Positions 48,901-59,360 of a DNA stretch of 64,000 bases are shown here, in pieces. The stretch comes from Isoetes taiwanensis (lineage: Eukaryota > Streptophyta > Lycopodiopsida > Isoetales > Isoetaceae). The position numbers were made by a program, and so were the translations under genes. The notes under the pieces are model-generated. The model was not told the origin of the DNA and searched no databases. It worked only from the letters and a program-made list of their open reading frames with translations. Location of the stretch: the NCBI GenBank assembly GCA_021234155.1, contig JAJEKV010000532.1, forward strand, positions 91,958-155,957, in the 5' to 3' direction. Positions within the stretch are counted from its first letter, which is position 1; each line of letters opens with the position of its first letter.

Positions 48901-51066
48901 ATTCTTCAAATTCCGTAATGTTAAAGAAATTTTCATCTTCATCTTCCTCATCATAGATGCCTTCTTCTTCTTCACTATCCGGAAAGGACATTTCCTCCCC
49001 CAATATAGTGGTTAAACCAGTTGGCAAATTAATTTTTGCCACTTTGCCCTGTTTGGTTAACGTAATGATGTTATTGGACCAGTCATGTACTACTTTAGCA
49101 GCCCTTAACCAAGGTCTACCTAGTAATAATTGGTAATCCATGGCATGAGGTTGTGTTTCCAAGACAACAAAGTCTTGTTCAAATTGTAGATCCCCAAGGA
49201 AAAAAGATATGTCCTTGAGTATGCCTAAGGGTACAACCTTTCTATGATCTGCCATCTTAACATCAAACGGAGCTTTATGTAATTGATTCAGCTTTAGCTT
49301 CTTCCTTAATGCGTTTGTCATTATGTTGACACCGGCACCCCCATCCAAGGGTACCCTTGGGATTTGCATCCCCATAATTACTACTGTAATCATCGGATTT
49401 TGCTTATCAGTTAGTTCAGTCTTATATGTTGAAACTAGATCTTTAAGTTGCAACAACTCATTGGGTATGCCTAAGTTAGGCACATATCTTCCAAGCGTAA
49501 TTAATGGTATAGAAACTATGGTATCTTGGATTACTTGGTTCAATTTCACGATTTCATCTGGTTCATGCTTCATGACAGCCTCAATTGCTTTCATTCCAGG
49601 GAAGTACTTAGTGACCACTTTAAGAGGTGTAGGAATCATCAAATTTTGTACCTGTTTCTTAATCCTTTCCATGTCATTTATGGAATCTTCACTAGTTTCA
49701 TACATGCTATTTTTTATGCCACTATTTTGTATATCTTCAATCTGATCTTTCACATTGTCATAAATTTCTTGCTCTTGTTGAATGTCTGGGTATCTTTGTT
49801 CTTTCTCTTTAGATAACGAAGACCTAATTTCAGGGATTTGGATTCCTTGCTGTCTAGCTCGTTGTCTAGTAACAGCATTGACATCCTCGGCATAATCAAG
49901 AATTACCATTCTTGCATCTTGAGCCTTAGTTCCAGGACCACTCTCTCCAGAGCTAGAATCTTTGGAACTCTTTTGTTCCCTTTTTGGATGCTTACAATTG
50001 CGGGAGATATGTCCCTTCTCCCCACAATTCCAACATTCAAATATTCTTTCATCTTTTTTATCTCGTCCTTGTGGAGAGACAATAAATGTTTCTGCCACAC
50101 TTTTACTACCCTTGTTTCTTGCATTGAAACGGCAATCTTTTGTATTGTGATTGTTCATATCACATATATGACAATACCTTTTGTCCATGTTTGTACGGCA
50201 CTCATTGGCATAATGTCCAGGTTTTGAACATCTCGTACACCACACGTAACTTCTTTTTTGTTCACCTAATGAGATCTTCTTCATATCTTCTTCTATTGCT
50301 TGGAGCTTGCTTTGCATCTCTTTTACACCTTTAATCTCTTGAGAGACTTTCTTTTGCACCAACGAATCTAATTCAGGTTTGTACTTATCCTTTTCTGAGC
50401 CAAGAATGCCAATAATCACCGCAGCTCTTGTAACTGCCTTTTCTAGTGTATTTAAGTCTTCTAATTCTAGTTGTTGCCTTATGCTTGAAGGAAATCCTTC
50501 TACAAACCATGCAACTATATCACTTGTTCGTGGCTTTGGATCCATTTGGTTGACCAACTCTAAAACTCTCATGGAAAATAGTCTTGATGCTCGTTGGGTT
50601 TGATTTGGATATCACGGAGTTCATCCCTAAGCTCTTTGTCAGTTAAAGTAGTTTGGAATAAACTCAAAAAAATAGTCTTCATGTCATTCCATGAGGTAAA
50701 GACGGTCTGTAGGTTGCTGATCCAATCAGCAGGTTTACCCTCCAAAGTGGTAGGGAAAAGACATAGTCTCTGGTCATCAGAGTCTTGTCCATTAAGGACA
50801 CTAATTTTCTCGAATTGACAAACATGTGTTTTGGCTTGAGCCTCAGATACTTTTCCAGATCCATACTTGGAATAATCTATATAAGGTTTGGATGTAAGCT
50901 TGGTTCCCATTGCAAATATGCCTTGAATGTCAGGCAGTATTTCAGATGATCTTTCTAGAGCTAATTTTTTAAGCTCTCTCTTTTCTCGTCTTTCCACTCT
51001 CTCAAGCTCTTGCTTGAGTCTAATTTCCTCTCGTTTTCTACGTTCTTCAGCTAAGCTTTTATACAT
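43949..51066 (-). pseudogene. Gypsy gag-pol polyprotein with long C-terminal extension (frameshifted)
   Basis: Four open frames in series: 51,066-50,569, 50,572-47,984, 48,000-44,698 and 44,551-43,949. The junctions look like one- or two-base indels in an otherwise continuous text (for example QDYF followed by MRVLELV). Gag: Retrotrans_gag core, then three zinc knuckles (CTRCSKPGHYANEC, CHICDMNNHNTKDC, CWNCGEKGHISRNC). Protease: PLDGGAGVNIM, with Gly where Ser/Thr is usual. RT: VDFRRLNAVTEKDHFPLP, active site FLDDF near 48,080. RNase H: HTDASKTAVGAVL. Integrase: HHCC finger (GGGHFSADLTARKVLQSGFW, CDVCQRIGK), core D-D-E at WGMDFVGP, LVSDRGGHF and GQAEST, then the C-terminal module VLLYDSRYLKHLGKLKIRWL. 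A further ~650 residues follow, including a coiled coil. It copies and inserts the element; this copy cannot make one uninterrupted polyprotein. Confidence 0.9.
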
Positions 51067-51367
51067 GAACTCTTACAAGCATCATTATATATACTTGCTG
51101 GTTTAAATTCACCAAAATGTGAAATATTAATCACCCATAAAATTTCTGTATCAGAAATTTTCTGTGCAGGCCTGTTCTAGGTTTGCACTTATAACTCAAG
51201 ATTTTGGTTGAATCAAAGGCTGAAATTTGGTCACAATATAGAATACTCAATTATCTAATAGCCCACCAAGTTTCATAAGAATCTAACAACGTTAGGTTGG
51301 CCAAATTTCCACTGTATCAGGTCAGATTTTCAGGAAACAGAATTTGCAAAACAGAATTTGAAAAGCT

Positions 51368-51396
51368 AAGGAGAGTCCCGGCAACGGAACCAAAAA
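51368..51396 (-). promoter_or_regulatory. Primer-binding site, tRNA-Asp type
   Basis: Reading the minus strand away from the 5' LTR end (...GTTAACA) the sequence is TTTTTGGTTCCGTTGCCGGG. Plant Athila/Tat elements commonly carry TGGCGCCGTTGCCGGGGA, complementary to the tRNA-Asp 3' end. The match is exact except for the second and third triplets. This fixes the 5' side of the element on the right. Confidence 0.75.
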
Positions 51397-52354
51397 TGTT
51401 AACAAACTCTCACTTTGATAACATATAGATTCTCATCTAAGAAATAAGCTTGAAACTTCAATTAAACAATCAAGTAGAATGAGAACTCACCCAAGCACTC
51501 TCCATATAGGCATTCCAATTCAATTCAGAAGTGTCTTCTGTTGTTGATGGGATCTCCATAGAGGTTTCTAGGTATGATAAACGTGATTAGAATGGATTTA
51601 AGTGAAATGCATATGCTCATAGGATCAGAAACGATGGAATTTCTCACCAGGAAAGCCTGTGGCAGTCATGATAAGAGCTTTGAACCAAAAGCCTGGAACA
51701 GGAAACCTTGAGCAAATCCATGCTCTCTAATCCAAAACGACCCATTTAAGGTCTAGAAAACCGTTGCACTTAGGTGCGGCAAGAAGCTCTGGTCAAAACC
51801 GTTGAAGCCGGCTTGACCCACAACAATTCTCTTACGTTCTTGCTTAGTTAGGTTTTCTTAACAATTCTCTTACGTTCTTGCTTAGTTAGGTTTTCTTACA
51901 TGAAAATGCTTAAAACATTAATTACTTTAGCCATTATTATTATTATGCATGAAGGAGACAAGTTCCCGAATGGACAATATTACGGCAATAACAACTTCTA
52001 TTCAAATCTCCCTCCTTACAACAACGTGCTTGCTCCTTATATAGTTTCAACAATACATCTCAACCTTCCATAGTTTGCCACATGGCACAAGCACATTAAT
52101 CAACTTCAACAAACTTCAACCTTTATAACTTCCTAATATAACATATAAAAGTCTACGTCTATTTGAACTACAACATAACATTTGAAATAACACAACGTTT
52201 CCATAATTTAGAAAGTTAACGGCGACGTTTGAAGTGCCGATCTTCATCACGTTCCTCGTCTTCATCCAGATCGCACATGGCTTCTAACACCGCATCCTCG
52301 GCTTCTCGCTTGCTTGCTCGTGTTTCAAGATTATCTTCTTTGTTTCCATTATCA
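51397..52354 (-). repeat. 5' LTR of the gypsy element (right copy, 958 bp)
   Basis: Same ends as the left LTR. It is longer because of a 38-bp tandem duplication (51,823-51,860 and 51,861-51,898). The TATA box is at about 52,034-52,043. The last ~140 bp on the right (minus-strand start of the LTR) form an intact reading of a gag C-terminus ending at the stop codon at 52,216. Confidence 0.88.
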
Positions 52355-52900
52355 CCATCTTCGTGATGAGGACCCCCGCCCTTCGCAGCTTCTCCTTTCT
52401 TTCTTCCAGTCCTTCCTTCCTTTGTGACTTTTTATCACTTTCTCCTTTTGAATTGCAATGCCTAGCAATATGGCCCATTTTCCCACAAGTCCAACACTCA
52501 AAGCTCTTTTTCGGGACCGGGTACTTTTTTAGCCACATATGCTATGTCTGTTTCTTCTTTCTTCAGCAAGTGAGGCGGCGAGCTTAAGACCGGTCATCTT
52601 GACATCCCATTGCTTGTTTGATTGAATTATCTCGAGCTAGGTAGGCTAGCCAAAATTGCCATAGCCATATCTTCATCAACCGATCACATGGTTCAAAGCG
52701 GCCCAATTGATCTCCCAACCCGACCATATTACTTATGTGATCCGGTAGGATCATCCGGCTTCCTTCATCTTTGCACTAAAAGCTCACGCCCCGAGGCGTG
52801 TTGTGTGTCAAGTTCTTTTCAAACACTGTTGTGTTTGTTTCCTTGACCTTATCAATGGTATTTGCCCATCCTTAAGCCCAAACATCAATGGAACTCCTCG
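52216..52900 (-). pseudogene. Copia-type gag remnant running into the gypsy LTR
   Basis: From the right the minus strand reads a UBN2/copia gag hallmark, DEDMAMAILASLPSSR (about 52,660-52,710), then after shifts ETDIAYV and KKSFECWTCGKMGHIARHC, a zinc knuckle at 52,465-52,520. A Lys/Glu-rich segment follows. After a further one-base shift near 52,380 comes HHEDGDNGNKEDN, then EAEDAVLEAMCDLDEDEERD and HFKRRR with a stop at 52,216. The last ~45 codons lie inside the LTR of the neighbouring gypsy element. No copia pol follows. The N-terminus beyond about 52,900 is not recognisable. Confidence 0.75.
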
Positions 52901-53697
52901 TAGATATCTCAGCGGGATCCGTTAATGTGGCGAGAAATCCCGATATCGCCCACTCCATCGCCATGCACGCCATTGATCCGATTGATGGCCATGGGTTCGC
53001 CGCCATGCCCCATTCATGGGGGCGGATGCCATGCGAGCGACCATCGCGATATCCCATGCTACTTCCCATGCCATGCCAAATCCGCGTGCCAATCATACTG
53101 CGAAGTCACTTCAATCATTTGTTCATCGCCGGAAGTCACTTCAATCATTTGTTCATGTACACGAAATGGATGTTGGGCAAGATCGTTCAACCGACTTCGG
53201 GCGATTGAAATGTCCGTGCTCTCGAAGAAATTCCCTTTGGATGAGAATTTCGGAATCCCCTTCTACCCATTCCCTTAGGATCCTTCCCTCTCTCGCTACT
53301 ACTTGAATTTGGGTTCTAGGAGATGGCTACGGCGTGATCGATCAGGAGGTGGAGAAGGTAAGCTTTCAATTGTTGGTTCAATTATTTTTCGGAAGGAAAA
53401 CCCCGTAGCGGCAAATTATTTGAATTTCAGATCCTCCCCATTCAAGATCCTCCCTTCGTTTTCAAGGAAGGATTTGATATGGGAAATGGAAAATCATCAC
53501 ATCCCAAATAGTGGCTCAGCACGTTTCCTTCGTCGCTATATTCCAATCCAATAGAGTTTCGGACTTCATCAGGGGAGCGAAATTATCCAGGGTTTAATAC
53601 TACATTTTATAAGCAATGGTCTCGGTCAAGAGAGAGTGAACAGGCAAAGAAGCGCGTTGACGAGCATGCCTATCTGAAGATCGTGAGGTAAGTTGTC
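52901..53697. other. Unassigned sequence between gag remnant and minisatellite
   Basis: CATG- and CpG-rich text with overlapping open frames in several frames around 52,890-53,310 and no recognised motif. A direct duplication of GAAGTCACTTCAATCATTTG occurs at about 53,101 and 53,132. Confidence 0.5.
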
Positions 53698-54053
53698 GGT
53701 TAATGTGGCCATAACCCAATCTCTTAAATTTCGCGTGGGGTGGTAGTGGTGGTAAGTCATGGAAAGGGAGGAAGTGTTTGGGCGGAAAGTGATGGTTAAT
53801 GTGGCCATAGTCTCGTTGCCTCGAGGCATTGGGGGTGGTTTAATAAGTGGTTAATGTGGCCTTAGATTGTGGTAGTCAATGTGGCCTTTAGAAGTGGTTA
53901 ATGTGGCCATAGTTATTGCAGGGCCCTAAGTTCAATTTAATTTGTCAAAGGGAGGTGGTGGTCTATGTGGCCTTTGGTGGTGGTTAATGTGGCCTTAGTT
54001 AGTAGTGGTGGTTAATGTGGACTTAGTTAGTAATAGTGGTTAATGTGGCCCTA
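53698..54053 (+). repeat. TTAATGTGGCC minisatellite, array A
   Basis: About eight irregularly spaced copies of GGTTAATGTGGCC(A/T) in one orientation, separated by 20-70 bp of GTGGT-rich spacer. This lies left of the MULE transposase remnant; the arrays to its right run mainly in the opposite orientation. Confidence 0.85.
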
Positions 54054-54540
54054 TTATGCAAGTTAGTTAATGGCTTGTTAATGCATATATGTTTGAATGT
54101 TTCACCACGATAATGGAAGTGTGGTTTTGTTTTAGCTACCTTTGTGGCTATGGTCCAAAAGATCTCAGTAAGCAACCTCGTGAAGTAAAGCACAAGACAA
54201 CCAAAGCTATGGTTCTTTGAAGCAAAGAGGATTGACCCATCATACTCAAAGAGACAGAGGGCATGAGCATCAAAGAGGGTGTAGGTGCCATTTCACCACA
54301 AAGCAATTGTATTTGAAACCGAATGCACCAAAATAACCTTTCATGAGATGGAACACATTGATGTGGAAGGCAAAAAGTATGTCATGGTGTTAATGATCCT
54401 CAATGTGCCAAGACCCAGGCACGCGATGTAGCTCCTTGGTTATCATAAGAGAAGAAAAGATTGGGCCCAGGAATTAAGTTGATATAGCATCACACCCCCG
54501 GGGAGGTATCTGAGGGAGCAATGGGCTCTAAAAGAAGAGG

Positions 54541-55680
54541 ATGGATCCGAATAATGTGAAGAATAGAGATCAATTCCTTCACATGGATGATCTCTACAAT
54601 TTGTCTAGGAAGATAGCATTGGACACTTGGATGTTACGAAGGCGTTGCTTTGAGTGTAAGGATGTGGGTAGAATTGCACCCGAGAATCGGTGTTCTTGTA
54701 CCAGAAGGTGTACCATTTACTCTAGGGATAATCACTCCCTTTGGATGAAGATTCTCTTAGAACATGGCAAGAATGATCTTTGTAGCAATGGACTCAACTT
54801 TCAAGACAAGCGACCATTGCTATAAGCGTGTACACCTTGCTAGTATCGATGACCATGGAAATGGTGTACGTTGCTTGGGTTCTCTCGTCGACCAGGCGAA
54901 GAGGACATCCGACCTTGGCTCTTTGCATTGAAGAATCACATCCATGGTGTGGATCCCACTTGGCAACCCTCTTGTTTTATTGTTGATGATGCCAAAGAGA
55001 GATTAATGCATTGGAAAAGGTTTGGCTAATTGTAGAATACAATTGTGCATTTGGCATGTGAGGAGAAGTGGATGAAAATGCTCTTGAAGCATGTGAAGAA
55101 CAAGAAGGTTAGAGGGAGATGTTTAAGGACCTTGGCCAACACACATGTGGAAGCGGATGGAAGATTTGGTAAGGATTATGTGGAGGCTTGTGAGAGGGAA
55201 GCTTTGAGGCTATTGGATGAGTTCAGGAGAAATACAAATCTTGGAAGAGGGTTGTTAAGTACATGAGCAGGACTTGGACTAAGAACATCACGACTTGGAT
55301 CATTGCTACAAGAATCTATCCTTATACCAACCAAGAGACAAATGCTGCTATAGAGGCTTATCACAACCAAATGAAAGAAAGCTAGGGGTTTGAAGCATAC
55401 TGAAGGTAGGAGGATTGATTGGTTGATCTACATGCTCACTTGTAGATTGGAAACACACCTTCTTTATGGCGAGGTTCAAGAAGGATGAGGGTTTCAAAGT
55501 GAATAAGAGCAGGAGCACATAGTTGAGGCGGCAATTATAGGGGCGCGTGTCATTCTGATGTTTTGTTAGATGGTTGAACTTCAAAGAAGGGAGGGCTGAA
55601 GTGTGGAGTCAAAATATGGATGCTTGGGATGATGGCCGAGAGGCTGTGCCCCTACCTTGTGGATGTTGCACATGAGCTTT
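54541..55680 (+). pseudogene. MULE-type (Mutator-like) transposase remnant
   Basis: Read across frames, the text follows the plant MULE/SWIM transposase plan: DDLYNLSRKIALDTW; AMDSTFKTSDHCYKRVHLAS, with the first catalytic Asp, at about 54,785; RPWLFALKNHIHGVDPTWQP and SCFIVDDAKE (54,920-54,995), with the second; LCIWHVRRS, the CxWH box, at about 55,040; MLLKHVKNKKVRG; EADGRFGKDYVEACEREALR; and YPYTNQETNAAIEAYHNQMK at about 55,330-55,375, near the expected third acidic residue. Later parts are too decayed to identify a SWIM finger. At least five frame changes and several stops make it inactive. It is enclosed by the minisatellite arrays, which may belong to the same element. Confidence 0.8.
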
Positions 55681-56375
55681 GGTCATCTTGTGGCGCCCCT
55701 TGGGGTATGAAAGGCAACATTTGCAAACACCGGTGAAAAGTGATCAAATGATGGCCAAGTATAGTGAGGAGGACATTTTAAGGGTTTGTGGAACATTGCA
55801 TGGTTCTCAAACTGGCGGTTTGGAGAACTTGAGGGCATTTGGAGAGGCATCACGATGATGGTTTTCTTGATAACGAGGGCACCATCTAGTCGGAGGATAC
55901 TTGCACATTGGTGGCGAGTTGGAGGATGACAATGGTGAGGAGAAGATTGTACACGAGGATGGCATTGGTGAGGAGAAGATTTCCCCACCACAAAGAATTG
56001 AGAGTAGCATAAATGCGAGCATGGCCCGCATTGGGGGAGACCATATCTAGTAGCCCACGGGTTGCTTTGGAGGCCGATTTCCTCTCCCCGGGGAGCTTAG
56101 TTTGAAGTTGGAGAGCCCGACCACTTGCAAGTTAGACAATTGCTTGTTCTTTGCACCAGTCTACCCATTGTGGAGGACTTCAATGGAAAAACATTGGTGA
56201 GGCCGGTTCCATTAGGTGGAGTGTCGAGGAAGAGGCAAAAAAGCTTGTTGGTTCTAGTGTGTTTTTCGCGAGAGTGTGAAGGGGCACCTTCAAGAGTGAA
56301 GGGCACCTTCAAGAGTGAAGGTTTGGCCAAATAAACTCATTTTGTTCAAAGAGATAGCTTTTTCTTTTAAAGTGT
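55681..56375. other. Unassigned sequence
   Basis: GA-rich, with short frames on both strands and local repeats (GGAGAAGATT; AAGAGTGAAGG). It may be decayed 3' sequence of the MULE; nothing is recognised. Confidence 0.45.
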
Positions 56376-57893
56376 TACCATGATTTAAAGTGTTACCATG
56401 ATTTACATTAACCATGATTTACATTAACCCATGGCCACATTAACCCATTTTGGTTAATGTGGCCACATAAAGCCCATGGCCACATTTACCCATTTTGGTT
56501 AATGTGGCCACATTTCACTATGTTGATTATTTTCATTATCTTTGATTATTTTAGGTATCTTTGAAATGCCATTATATTGCCCTCTTGGTCTACCGTTTTC
56601 TACAGATCTGCTCCTCCGCCCTCCGTCCTCTAGCTTCCTCCTCCTCCTTCGTCAGAGCTCCTCTGCATCTGCCATGGCCACTTCTCGATGCATGCGAGCG
56701 ATCTTTGCAGCAGGTCTTCTTTTTTGAGGAGCACCAGGCTACCTCCCGGTCACAGTGGCAAAGAGGCGAACCTAACCCAAGAAAGGCGGAAGTTCAAGCA
56801 AGTCATGACAAAGTTTACGTGTGATAGGGGGCAAGAAAGGCCTGCTTCGATTAATGGGGATAGGGACCCGGTATTTTTAGGGGCCACATTATATGATTTT
56901 TGTATATGAATGCGTGCATTGATAAGGGAATCTTCACATTTTATGATTAATTAAACTCATGGCCACATTAACCCATTTTGGTTAATGTAGGCCTTTTAAA
57001 GCCTATGGCCACATTTACCCATTATGGTTAATGTGGCCACATTAACATCATGGCCACATTAAACCATTTTTGGTTAATGTGGCCCACAAACCATGGCCAC
57101 ATTAACCTATTTTGGTTAATGTGTGGCCACATGGAACCAAGGCCACATTGACCCATTTTGGTTAATGTGGCCATATTAACCCCTGAGGCCACATTAAACC
57201 CATGGCCACATAAAACCATGGCCACATAAAACCATGGCCACATTAAACCCATGGCCACACTAACCCATAATGGTTAATGTGGCCACATAAACCCATGGCC
57301 ACATTAAAACCCATGGTGGTGCCAAATTAAGCCCATTTTTGGTTAATGTGGCCACATACTGCTTCATGGCCACATTAACCCATTTTGGTTAAAGTGGTAC
57401 ATTATTAATGTCACATTAACCCTATGTCACATTAACCCATTGGCCACATTAATTAACCCATTGTACATTAACCCGATGGTACATTAACCCATAATGGTTA
57501 ATGTGTACGATCTCAACCCATTGGCCACATTAACCCAATGTCCACATTAACACAATGGCCACATTAACCCATAATGGCTACATAAAACCATGGCCACATT
57601 AACCTATGGCCACATTAAACCATAATGGCCACATTAATTAACCCATTGGCCACATTAGCCTCATGTCCTCATTAACCCAATGGCCACATTAACACCCATT
57701 AACACAGCGTCCACATTAACACAATGTCCACATTAACACAATGGCCACATTAACCCATAATGGTTAATGTGGCCACTTCGAAACCATGGCTACATTAAAC
57801 CATGGCCACATTAACCTATGTACATTTAACCATAATGGTTAATGTGGCCACGATATCAATGTCCACATTAACCCAATGGCCACATTAACCAAT
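56376..57893. repeat. TTAATGTGGCCA/TGGCCACATTAA minisatellite, array B
   Basis: Dense array at 56,376-56,520 and 56,947-57,893, interrupted by about 420 bp of unrelated DNA. The commonest unit is CCATGGCCACATTAACC. It is often joined through CATTTTGGTT or CATAATGGTT to the inverted unit GGTTAATGTGGCCA, giving repeated hairpins. A perfect 20-bp palindrome is at 57,027-57,046. The array opens with the module AAAGTGTTACCATGAT, which recurs in array D. Open frames inside it merely translate the repeat. Confidence 0.92.
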
Positions 57894-57959
57894 GTTTAGG
57901 TAAAAGTAATATTGTGGGTGGGTGGAATTAAGCTACAAATAATGCATTCAATAGTGACG

Positions 57960-58563
57960 ACTCCACCCGGCTCCTTTATAAAACATGAACCTATGGATGC
58001 TCTTCTTCATTCATCACGTTTCACGATATAGTTTTTGTTGAGCGTTTGAGGCGAAGCTATGGAAAGAATGCTCCAAAGCTTTGGGCAATTCAATCCGAGC
58101 TCGGGATTGGTGAGCGGAACAAATATGGAGTCGGTGTTTACAAGTAAGGCTACATTTGTTCGCGGTTTTCTAAAGTATGCTCGGTAGTTTCTTATTTTTT
58201 GGATGTTGTAAATTGGTGTAGGGTTTGTGGAAAAGCTTCCAGCGAGATGGAATCCCGAAAACACCCCAACCCGAGGAGCTGGTTGGGAGGCTAATGTCTG
58301 ACCTCATGAAGAAGGTTAAGAAATACATGATTGGTGAGTGGGCAATGAAGCTTCTGCTGGAGACCAGTGGGTTGACTCATGGGATGAGGGTTCGTCTTAA
58401 AGAGATGCGCCAAGTCTGGAGGCACCACAAGAAAAGCACAATCAAGATGATACTGGATGGAACAGTAATGTGGCCCGATATACTCGACATGCAGTTTTGG
58501 TTCAAAGGAGATGGTGAGGTGGAGGACTTCACAACGGAAACCATTGATGATGCTCATGAGTAG
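57960..58563 (+). CDS. Unrecognised coding-looking fragment
   Basis: The open frame 58,225-58,563 encodes a Lys/Met-rich, non-repetitive peptide (for example LMKKVKKYMIGEWAMKLLLE, ending in an acidic tail). Upstream, a possible exon (VERLRRSYGKNAPKLWAIQS) is followed by GTAAGG near 58,144, and a possible acceptor GGTGTAG ends near 58,221. No family is recognised. It lies between minisatellite arrays, so it may be cargo or an accessory frame of the same element. The gene model is tentative. Confidence 0.3.
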
Positions 58564-58639
58564 TACAAAGAGTTGTTCTGTTGAACATGCTTTGTGGTGT
58601 GCACAGTTTGTTTAGTGTGTGTTTAAAGATTTAATGTTT

Positions 58640-58925
58640 TTTAGTGTTAGCATGAACCCATGGCCACCTCGGTGTATGGCCACATTAACCCATGGCCTTA
58701 GAACCATACTTGTTATATTGGTATATTACACGTTAACTTTTACGATATACTTTGCTTCCATTAATGGTTAATATTCAATGGTTAATGGTTAATATTCAAT
58801 GGTTGGTTAAATGGTTAATAGTTAATATTCAATGGTTGATATTCAATGGTTGGTTAATGTGGTTAATATTCAATGGTTGGTTAATGATTTAATCTACGTG
58901 GTTAAAAGCGTGCATGGATTGCATA
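58640..58925 (+). repeat. GGTTAATATTCAAT tandem repeat, array C
   Basis: A few TGGCCACATTAACC units near 58,675 are followed by repeated GGTTAATATTCAATGGTT(GGTTAATG) units to about 58,900. This looks like a diverged relative of the main minisatellite, sharing GGTTAAT. Confidence 0.85.
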
Positions 58926-58944
58926 CAAAATTTTTAGGTTAAAT

Positions 58945-59360
58945 GGTTAACACTATCCCGTCGACGTCGATCTCTTGTCGAGGGAGACAAGGTAGACATG
59001 GCGATCACAGAAGCCGATGTAGAATCACCGGATGTTGAAGGATTTGGCCTCTTGTGGGAGGCAAGCCCCGCCAGTTCAAAGCATTGGTCTTGATTGGCGA
59101 AGTCGGGACCCGATGAGGAAGCGGGGAGATGCAAGGGAAAAAGGGATGAAGGGGAGATGAAGCCGGCCACCGGCACCAACACCATCACTCTCCAATCGAT
59201 GTAGCGGCGCAGCGAAGAGCGAAGCAAAAAAGTGAAGATCATTCCGTTGTGAGTGATGTGTCCTCCGATGATATTTCGGAGGACTTGCTTACATTTGGTT
59301 ATGCATTTCGGGCATACCATCATAGGGTGACCGAGATGCACATGTATAGATCTTTTACGT
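58945..59360 (+). other. Possible decayed coding fragment
   Basis: Plus-strand text such as MAITEADVESPDVEGFGLLW and, in another frame, VSDVSSDDISEDLL and YAFRAYHHRVTEMHMY looks coding. Frames change every 50-100 bases and the minus strand is also open. Not recognised. Confidence 0.25.

Larger units (their letters stand above)
42906..52354 (-). mobile_element. Ty3/gypsy retrotransposon of the Athila/Tat (non-chromovirus) type, nearly full-length
   Basis: The element reads leftwards: 5' LTR (51,397-52,354), PBS, gag, protease, RT, RNase H, integrase, a long C-terminal extension, PPT, 3' LTR (42,906-43,821). There is no chromodomain. The RNase H-integrase linker (HLSRLPNGE, DDLPDVKLFQV) and the tRNA-Asp-type PBS match the Athila/Tat group rather than chromoviruses. 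The LTRs are nearly identical apart from a 38-bp duplication and a few clustered differences, so insertion was recent. The expected 5-bp target duplication is absent (GGAAC on the left, CCATC on the right), and a copia-type gag abuts the right LTR, so the right end is not a simple insertion junction. Confidence 0.9.

Noticed and set aside
57028-57258. 76-codon minus-strand frame rich in MWPH/GHI motifs
   Set aside because: It is a direct translation of the minisatellite unit and has no other coding signal.
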